Of a DNA stretch of 64,000 nucleotides, positions 58,392-64,000 are shown piece by piece. The notes beneath the pieces were generated by a model. It saw nothing but the letters and a program-made list of their open reading frames with translations, searched no databases and was not told the DNA's origin. The stretch covers positions 12,258,001 through 12,322,000 of the forward strand of contig NZ_CP069396.1 in assembly GCF_016887565.1 (NCBI RefSeq). Reading direction: 5' to 3'. The stretch is from Archangium violaceum. Lineage in GTDB: Bacteria; Myxococcota; Myxococcia; Myxococcales; Myxococcaceae. How positions within the stretch are numbered: position 1 is the first letter of the stretch; each line of letters opens with the position of its first letter. A program made the translations under genes and the position numbers.

Positions 58392-60071
58392 CTACATGGC
58401 CCGTGCAGGCACAGCCCCGTCCACCCCGGCGAACACCACGCGCCCGTCCACCTTTTCCAGTAGGGCCATCTCACCCCCCGAGAATTCCGCGAGCAGCTCG
58501 GAAGACCCGGTGGCCACCAGCACCTGGGTCTCGGTGGAGGCCCGCCGCAGCAGCCCCGCGAGCACCGGCAGCACGCGCGGGTGGAGGCCCACCTCGGGAC
58601 CGTCGAGGCCCACGAGCGGCGGCTTCCGGGGCGACAGGCACAGCGCCGCCAGACAGAGGAAGCGGAGCGTCCCGTCCGACAGGTCCGCCAGCGTCAGCTC
58701 GTCCCTCACGCCGGCCTCGCGCCAGACGCCGATGACCGTGCCCGGCCCGCCCCGGGGTTTGACCGAGAGTGAGTGGAAGGAGGGAATGGCCGAGCGCAGG
58801 TGCGCCTCGAGCTCGCGCCAGCGCTCGGGGTGCTCCACCATCAGGTGGAAGAGCACGGCGCTCAGGTTGGAGCCATCCAGCGCCAGCAGGGGCTCCGGCT
58901 CGGAGGGGACGGGCCGACGCACCGCCGAGCCCCTCCCGACCTCGAAGCCCGGATGGCAGCGCCAGCCGGAGAGGAACTCCCGGAAGCTGGCCACGACGCG
59001 CAGGGCGGGGTCGAGCTCCCCGCGCAGCGCGAGCTCGTCCGGAGGCACCGTGCGAGGCACCGGGAGCACGCGGGGCCGGGGCGGCTCCCACATCACGGTG
59101 CGAACCGTCCCCTTCCCTCCCTTGAAGTCGAGGAACGTGAACGGCTCCGATTCCCGACCGCTCGCGTCACGCTCCACCGAGGCGAGCCGCTCCGAGGTGA
59201 CGCGGGGAGCCTCCAGGGGCCCGCCGAGGCTCACCGCGTATCGCAGGCTCCGGCCGGTGCCACTCGTGACGCACAAGGACAGGTGGATGCGCTCGGGTGC
59301 ACCTGCGTGGAACAGCCGCTGGCCCGTGCCGCGAGGGTCCAGCCCGGGTGGGAGCGGGTGTGCCGCGGCGAAGGAGAGCAGGGCCAGACAGTCGAGGAGC
59401 GAGGACTTGCCCGACCCCTGCGCGCCGGAGAGGACGGTGAGCGCACCGAACCGCGCCTCGAAGCCCTCCAGGGCCCGGTACCCATCCACCCGCAGCCCGG
59501 TGAGGCGGAGGGGCGGCGCCAGCGGGCCCTGGGCGCCGAGCCGAGCACGGACGGCCGCGAAGGGCTCCAGCTCCATCACCACGGGAGAGAGCTGGATGGC
59601 ACCGACGAGGCCCGCGTCGTCTCCGAAGAGCGCGTCCGCGATGTCCAGCTCCGAGGCGAACAGCTCCAGGACCTGGGCCACCTCGGCGGTCGGAAGACCG
59701 GACAGCGCCCCGAGCTCCTCGGCGCTCCACGCCTGGGCGCGGTTGCGCCGCCAGGCATCCTTCAACGAGGGCAGCAGCCGATCGAAGCCCGCCAGCTCCG
59801 CCTCGGGACCGAAGCGCAGGAGCGCGCCGAGCGAGGGCCGGCAGTGCTCGGAGTGCACCCGCAGCAGGCCCATGTCCAGGAGCGCATCGAGCGTCTCCCG
59901 CGCCTCCACGTGCTCGAGACGGAGCGCCTCCACCGGGGGCCACGCGCCGTTCCGCCGCCAGGACAGGAGGATGTCCGCGACGAGCCGCCCTTCCGGCGTC
60001 GCTTCACGGGTGTTCGATTCGCTCGGGGACTCCACGCGGTGCGGGAGGATACACGGAGCCGCGGATTCCAT
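58392..60071 (-). CDS. AAA-family (OLD/AAA_15-like) ATPase with N-terminal winged-helix-like region
   Basis: A 559-aa protein. Residues 25-180 are predicted helical with winged-helix-like parts (VEALRLEHVEARETLDALLD). From residue ~190 a RecF/OLD-type ATPase begins: LRLTGLRVDGYRALEGFEAR, FGALTVLSGAQGSGKSSLLD (Walker A), LSDGTLRFLCLAALCLS (signature-like) and PPLVGLDGPEVGLHPRVLP (Walker B), then TQVLVATGSSELL. Glu after the Walker B Asp is replaced by Gly-Pro, with Glu two further on. No TOPRIM nuclease domain follows. A regulatory or DNA-maintenance ATPase; not clearly paired with neighbours. Confidence 0.85.
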   Translation of the reverse strand: MESAAPCILPHRVESPSESNTREATPEGRLVADILLSWRRNGAWPPVEALRLEHVEARETLDALLDMGLLRVHSEHCRPSLGALLRFGPEAELAGFDRLLPSLKDAWRRNRAQAWSAEELGALSGLPTAEVAQVLELFASELDIADALFGDDAGLVGAIQLSPVVMELEPFAAVRARLGAQGPLAPPLRLTGLRVDGYRALEGFEARFGALTVLSGAQGSGKSSLLDCLALLSFAAAHPLPPGLDPRGTGQRLFHAGAPERIHLSLCVTSGTGRSLRYAVSLGGPLEAPRVTSERLASVERDASGRESEPFTFLDFKGGKGTVRTVMWEPPRPRVLPVPRTVPPDELALRGELDPALRVVASFREFLSGWRCHPGFEVGRGSAVRRPVPSEPEPLLALDGSNLSAVLFHLMVEHPERWRELEAHLRSAIPSFHSLSVKPRGGPGTVIGVWREAGVRDELTLADLSDGTLRFLCLAALCLSPRKPPLVGLDGPEVGLHPRVLPVLAGLLRRASTETQVLVATGSSELLAEFSGGEMALLEKVDGRVVFAGVDGAVPARAM

Positions 60072-60132
60072 CCCCGGAACGGGTGCCAGGCACCGGCTCG
60101 ACAGGGGGCTGCGTCCTTCCGTGTGACTTCGC

Positions 60133-60160
60133 GCCCCCGCGTCATGCCCGACGCGGGGGC
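60133..60160. terminator. GC-rich hairpin
   Basis: GCCCCCGCGTC and GACGCGGGGGC form a perfect 11-bp stem with a 6-base loop, 7 bp after the small minus-strand gene. No T-run, as common in myxobacteria. Confidence 0.55.
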
Positions 60161-60167
60161 CGTGGTG

Positions 60168-60329
60168 CTACTCGGCGTCGTATCCGCCGTAGGCCTCGTC
60201 GGCGCCCCAGAGACGGCCACCGGTGGTGACTCGCACTGGCACGATGTAGCCGGACTCCTCGTCCTGGCCACCCAGCTCGACGTACTCCATCCCCTCGTCA
60301 TCCATGTAGGTCGTCTCGTCGTGCACCAT
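60168..60329 (-). CDS. Small acidic protein, 53 aa
   Basis: Very acidic (MVHDETTYMDDEGMEYVELG, GGYDAE end), no Lys-rich stretch or Cys. AGGAG lies 7 bases before the ATG and a strong hairpin follows the stop, both arguing for a real gene. No family recognised. Confidence 0.6.
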   Translation of the reverse strand: MVHDETTYMDDEGMEYVELGGQDEESGYIVPVRVTTGGRLWGADEAYGGYDAE

Positions 60330-60617
60330 GGCTTCTCCTGGACGCGCCTCGTCTGCCTCGGGTCGCCGGCCGTCTCCGGCTCGCCGCCCCGCGAGGGCGC
60401 CCCCCCATCGGTCTCCTGGGGCCCACCCCATGTGGTGCCCCTCCGAACGTCATTGACCGATTTACCGAACAGGGTGACCACTGTGGGCCGCCTTGTAAAG
60501 CCCTTGGGCAATGGACCAGCCGGCTACGTCGCGTAGTGCACGCCTGCTTGAATTTACACAGAATCTTGTGGCAGCCCGCCCGGAACCCGTTCCTGGCGTA
60601 CCGGGCGGTGCCCGCGC
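60330..60617. other. Spacer without recognised gene
   Basis: 288 bp between the small acidic gene and the 3' end of the large repeat protein. I see no gene or motif in it beyond a presumed promoter for the acidic protein. Confidence 0.4.
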
Positions 60618-63600
60618 TCAGCCGCGCCGGGTCCGGGCCCGCCCGAGGGCCAGCCAGGAGAGCAGCGCCAGGGCGCCCCCGAGTCCGGCCGCCGGAGAGC
60701 CCCCGGCCGCGCCGCAGCCCAGGCCCTCGTCCACCTTCACCGAGTACTCCGGCGTGCGCTTCACGGTGACGCGGAAGGAGCACGAGGCCGTATTGCCCGC
60801 GGCGTCCGTGGCGGTGGCGTCGATGGTGGTGGTGCCCACGGGGAAGAGGCCGCCCGAGGCCTGGCTGTAGGCCACCCGGGGCGCGGCCGTCACGGTGTCA
60901 CTCGCCGTGGCGGACGGGTACTCCACCGCGAGCCCCTGGGCCTCCCGCGTCTCCACCTCCCTATCCGCCGGGCAGGTGATGACCGGGGCGGTGGTGTCGC
61001 GCACCGTCACGGAGAAGGCGCAGGAGGCCGCGTTGCCCGCCGCGTCCTTCGCCTCCACCGTCACGCCCGTCTCGCCCAGGGCGAAGGTGGTGCCCGAGAC
61101 GTGGCTGTAGGTCACCTCCGGGCTGGCCGTGACGGCATCGTGCACCGTGGCCGCGAAGTCCACCTTCGCCCCGTCCGGACCCGCCGCCTCGACCGTCCGG
61201 CTCTCCGGGCAGGTCAGCGCTGGAGCGGCGGAGTCACGAACCCGCACATCGAAGGAGCACGTGGCCGTGTTGTTCGCGGCGTCCTTCGCGCTCACCGTCA
61301 CCGGGGTGGTCCCCAGCGGGAACTCCGACCCCGAGACCTGGCTGTAGCTCACCGACACCGGGGACACGGAGTCCGAGGACTCCGCCGCGTCATACGTCAC
61401 GAGGGCGCCGGAAGCCGAGGTGGCCTCCGCCACGACGAGCGCCGGGCACGTCAGCGAGGGCCGGGTGCTGTCCTTCACGGTGACGCGGAAGGAGCACGTC
61501 CCGGTGTTGCCGGCCGAGTCCTTCGCCTTCACCGTCACCTCCGTCTCGCCCAGGGAGAAGGTGCTGCCCGAGGCGTGGCTGTACGTCACCGCCGGCATGG
61601 CCGTCACCGCATCACTCGCCGTGGCCTCCGCGAAGGTGACCGCGGCGCCCATGGGGCTCACGGCCTCCGCCTCGACGTCCGAGGGACACGTCACCCCCGG
61701 CGCGATGGAGTCCACCACCGACACGTCGAAGGAGCACGTGGCCGTGTTGCCCGTCGTGTCCTTCGCCTTCACCGTCACCGGCGTCGTCCCCAGCGGAAAC
61801 TGCGTCCCCGGGCGGCGGCTGTACGTCACCCAGGGCGGAGAGGTGACGTCATCCTCCGCCGTGGCGCCCGGCCAGGAGGCGAGGGCTCCGGAGGCCGAGG
61901 AGGCCTCGACCGTCACCGCCGCCGGGCACGCCAGCACGGGCGCGGTGATGTCGGGGGGCGGCAGCTTCCAACGCCACAGCTCGGAGCCGTGCGTCCCGTC
62001 GTCGGCACCGAAGAACACATGATCCCCGTTCCCGATGCGCACGTAGTCGGCGGGATTGCTGGAACGAGGCCCTGGGTTGATGTCCCCGATGGGGCGCGTC
62101 CCCGCCTCGGTACCATCCGACATCCACAGCTCCAGGCCACTCACTCCATCCGAGGCGCTGAAGAGCACCACGCCCCGGTCCGCGATTCCCTGGAGGGTGA
62201 AAACGTCGCCCATTCCGGTCGTGTAGCCCTCGCGAATCTGCTTCACCCTGCGCGTCCCCTCGAGAGTCCCATCGGAGCGCCACAGCTCGGTGCCATCATC
62301 GAAGGTGTCGGCGCCGAAGTAGATGGCCCCGCCCACGGCCACCGCGGTGTAGGAGCTCCTGAACAGGTCCCGGGCGACCAGGGTCGCGTTCGCGGACGTC
62401 CCGTCATACGTCCACAGCTCGAGCTTCGCGTTCTGGTTGGCGAAGAAGAAGAGCGTGCCATCGGCGACGACCGTCTCGTACACCGCGTCTCCCACCGCCC
62501 CGGGCGCGGTGACGGCGATCTTCCGCTGCTGCCCCCGCTCGTCCACCTCCCAGAGCACCGCCCCCTCCGCGGGGACGTCGTTCCTGCCGCTGAAGACGAG
62601 GCGCCCGTTGAGCTCCACCAGATGCCTGGGTTGGGAGTACGCCGGGCCCGGAATGATGTCCTTGATGACCGTGCCCTCGGTCGTCCCATCGGTCTGCCAC
62701 AGCTCGTAGCCGTTCACGCCATCAATGGCGGCGAAGTAGACGGTGTCGCCCACGGTCACCAGGTACGAGGGCTCCGACGACGACTTGCCCGGGCGCACGT
62801 CCTTCAAGAGCCGGGTGCCCTCGGGCGTCCCGTCACTCACCCACGGCTCCCATCCCTCGGCGGTGGTGATGGCGGTGAAGATGAGCTTGCCCCGGAGCTC
62901 CACCCCGAGCGGCACGAACGTGTTGTAGGTGTGGAGGTTGATGTCCTTGACGAGCCAGGTGCCCTCCGGCGTCCCATTCGTCCGCCAGAGCTGGGAGGTG
63001 GAGGTGGTGGTGGACACCTTGAAGAACACCGCGTCTCCCACGCGCACACTCCACCGGTCGATGCTCTGGAAGCCATCGCGCACCAGGCGGGTGCCCGCAT
63101 CCGTTCCATCGCTCACCCACAGCGCCCGGCCCGTGTCGCTCCTGGCCGAGAAGAGGAACCTGCCCCCGCCCAGCTCCATCACGGCCCGGGGGGTACCGCC
63201 ATGCAGCCCCACGTCGAGGTCGCCCAGCGGCACGGTGCCTCCGGGGGTTCCATCCGTCATCCACGGCTCGAGGCCGTGCGAGCCATCATCCGCCCCGAAG
63301 AAGAGGGTGCTTCCCGCGGCGCCGAAGGAGCGCATGTACCCCATGAACCCCTCGCTCCAGGAGCCCCTGAGGAAGCCCAGCCGGGTCGTCCCGTCCGCGG
63401 TCCCATCGCTCGTCCACAGTTGGTTGCCAGAGAGGAAGTACACGCGGGGGCCGGCCACGGCGAGGGGGCCGGACACGGAGCCGAGCGTCGGCTGGAGGTC
63501 CCGGAGTCGCACGGTGCCCTCGTCCGTCCCATCGCTCTTCCACAGCTCGTTGGCGGCGAGGAAGAAGAGGACGCCGCCGGCGTCGCGCGGGTTGGACGGA

Positions 63601-64000
63601 TTGGAGGACCCGTTACCGGGAATGAGGTCCTTCACCCGCAGGGTGCCCTGGGGTGTCCCGTCCGTCTTCCACAGCTCGCGCCCGGCCGCGGTGTCCCAGG
63701 CGGCGAAGAAGAGCGTGTTGCCCACGCCCACCAGCCCCGCGACATCCGAGACCGCGAGGCCCGGCGGCACGTTCGTGAGGCGCACGGTGCCCGTGTCCGT
63801 CCCATCGCTCTTCCACAGCTCGCGCACGAAGGTCGCGCTCGTGACGGTGAAGTAGAGCGTGTCCCCCACCGCCACCAGCTCGTCGAAAGAGGTGCTCGCG
63901 GTCCCCGGAGTGACGTCCTTCACCAACACGGTGCCCGCTTCCGTCCCGTCGCTCTTCCACAGCTCGCGCCCGGTCAGTCCGTCGTCCACGGTGAAGTAGA
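60618..64000 (-). CDS. Large secreted repeat protein: ELWKSDGT propeller-like repeats, hyalin (HYR) repeats, MYXO-CTERM-like tail (5' end outside window)
   Basis: More than 1,120 codons; the frame is open through 64000, so the N-terminus and signal lie outside. The first ~670 residues are repeats of ~45-50 aa built around ELWKSDGTxxGT...VKDI, a beta-propeller-type array. From about residue 690 come at least five hyalin-type (HYR) repeats of ~82 aa, each with PxLTCP...V, GxxVTxxA and VTYSxxSGxxFxLGxTxVTV, KDxxGNxxxCSFxVTV. The protein ends LGCGAAGGSP, a hydrophobic helix (LGGALALLSWLALG) and RARTRRG, like the myxobacterial MYXO-CTERM surface-sorting signal. Expected to be a cell-surface protein, possibly adhesive. 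Confidence 0.88.
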   Translation of the reverse strand, partial: YFTVDDGLTGRELWKSDGTEAGTVLVKDVTPGTASTSFDELVAVGDTLYFTVTSATFVRELWKSDGTDTGTVRLTNVPPGLAVSDVAGLVGVGNTLFFAAWDTAAGRELWKTDGTPQGTLRVKDLIPGNGSSNPSNPRDAGGVLFFLAANELWKSDGTDEGTVRLRDLQPTLGSVSGPLAVAGPRVYFLSGNQLWTSDGTADGTTRLGFLRGSWSEGFMGYMRSFGAAGSTLFFGADDGSHGLEPWMTDGTPGGTVPLGDLDVGLHGGTPRAVMELGGGRFLFSARSDTGRALWVSDGTDAGTRLVRDGFQSIDRWSVRVGDAVFFKVSTTTSTSQLWRTNGTPEGTWLVKDINLHTYNTFVPLGVELRGKLIFTAITTAEGWEPWVSDGTPEGTRLLKDVRPGKSSSEPSYLVTVGDTVYFAAIDGVNGYELWQTDGTTEGTVIKDIIPGPAYSQPRHLVELNGRLVFSGRNDVPAEGAVLWEVDERGQQRKIAVTAPGAVGDAVYETVVADGTLFFFANQNAKLELWTYDGTSANATLVARDLFRSSYTAVAVGGAIYFGADTFDDGTELWRSDGTLEGTRRVKQIREGYTTGMGDVFTLQGIADRGVVLFSASDGVSGLELWMSDGTEAGTRPIGDINPGPRSSNPADYVRIGNGDHVFFGADDGTHGSELWRWKLPPPDITAPVLACPAAVTVEASSASGALASWPGATAEDDVTSPPWVTYSRRPGTQFPLGTTPVTVKAKDTTGNTATCSFDVSVVDSIAPGVTCPSDVEAEAVSPMGAAVTFAEATASDAVTAMPAVTYSHASGSTFSLGETEVTVKAKDSAGNTGTCSFRVTVKDSTRPSLTCPALVVAEATSASGALVTYDAAESSDSVSPVSVSYSQVSGSEFPLGTTPVTVSAKDAANNTATCSFDVRVRDSAAPALTCPESRTVEAAGPDGAKVDFAATVHDAVTASPEVTYSHVSGTTFALGETGVTVEAKDAAGNAASCAFSVTVRDTTAPVITCPADREVETREAQGLAVEYPSATASDTVTAAPRVAYSQASGGLFPVGTTTIDATATDAAGNTASCSFRVTVKRTPEYSVKVDEGLGCGAAGGSPAAGLGGALALLSWLALGRARTRRG

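Noticed and set aside
53851-60126. 2091-codon open frame on the plus strand
   Set aside because: It runs antisense through the redoxin, DsbD, vWA and AAA genes. It reads as low-complexity His/Arg/Gly/Ala peptide, the expected shadow of high third-position GC.

Overview
The window is high-GC DNA that I read as a myxobacterial chromosome, probably of the Cystobacter/Archangium/Stigmatella group. Pointers are a secreted protein made of ELWKSDGT and hyalin-type repeats with a MYXO-CTERM-like tail, a lipoprotein carrying NGLAF tandem repeats, a SitA-like lipoprotein toxin with an Imm52 immunity gene, many small lipoproteins, and a choice-of-anchor-type protein next to a lipase-like hydrolase. Species cannot be fixed without a search.

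Layout. 1-5.3 kb: end of an unidentified gene, a WaaE-type glycosyltransferase, a secreted GHSAG hydrolase plus partner, DUF6483, GNAT, and three REP-like hairpins. 5.4-10.8 kb: a compact four-gene minus-strand operon of a LodA/GoxA-type quinone-cofactor oxidase, its LodB-type flavoprotein, a DUF4198 protein and a DUF4331 protein. 11-17.6 kb: a LysM/muralytic/C39-like cell-wall protein, secreted hypotheticals, a YgiT-type zinc-finger protein and the NGLAF lipoprotein. 17.6-20.8 kb: housekeeping-like genes (FlaR-type kinase, DUF1428, DHA2 MFS pump).

20.9-54 kb is a mosaic accessory region. It is littered with remnants of an IS91-like transposase (at least seven pieces), a RAYT/REP element (three pieces), an IS1182 fragment and one MITE, and with truncated genes (sigma factor, P-loop kinase, azoreductase, PQQ sugar dehydrogenase and others). 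Intact genes in it include a 700-aa PD-(D/E)XK protein, hrpA, a NERD protein, a two-gene nuclease plus AAA-AlbA/Schlafen ATPase operon in visibly AT-richer DNA (33.4-35.7 kb), TetR/DUF998, an alpha/beta hydrolase, a CHRD protein between two halves of a transposase, a peptidoglycan-binding EEP nuclease, a cluster of LysR regulators with an intradiol dioxygenase, an epimerase-like protein and an SRPBCC protein, and the broken SitA-like toxin with Imm52. Two partial copies of the 3' half of hrpA lie 10 and 21 kb downstream of the parent. tmRNA-3'-end-like sequences lie near both edges of this region.

54-64 kb is ordinary again: a redoxin and a DsbD-type reductase, a vWA protein, an AAA ATPase, a 53-aa acidic protein and the large repeat protein running off the window end.

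Most interesting: the nuclease plus AAA-AlbA operon as a candidate uncharacterised defence system; the TA-flanked MITE whose removal exactly restores a contact-dependent toxin gene; the scattered hrpA fragments; and the four-gene LodA operon.
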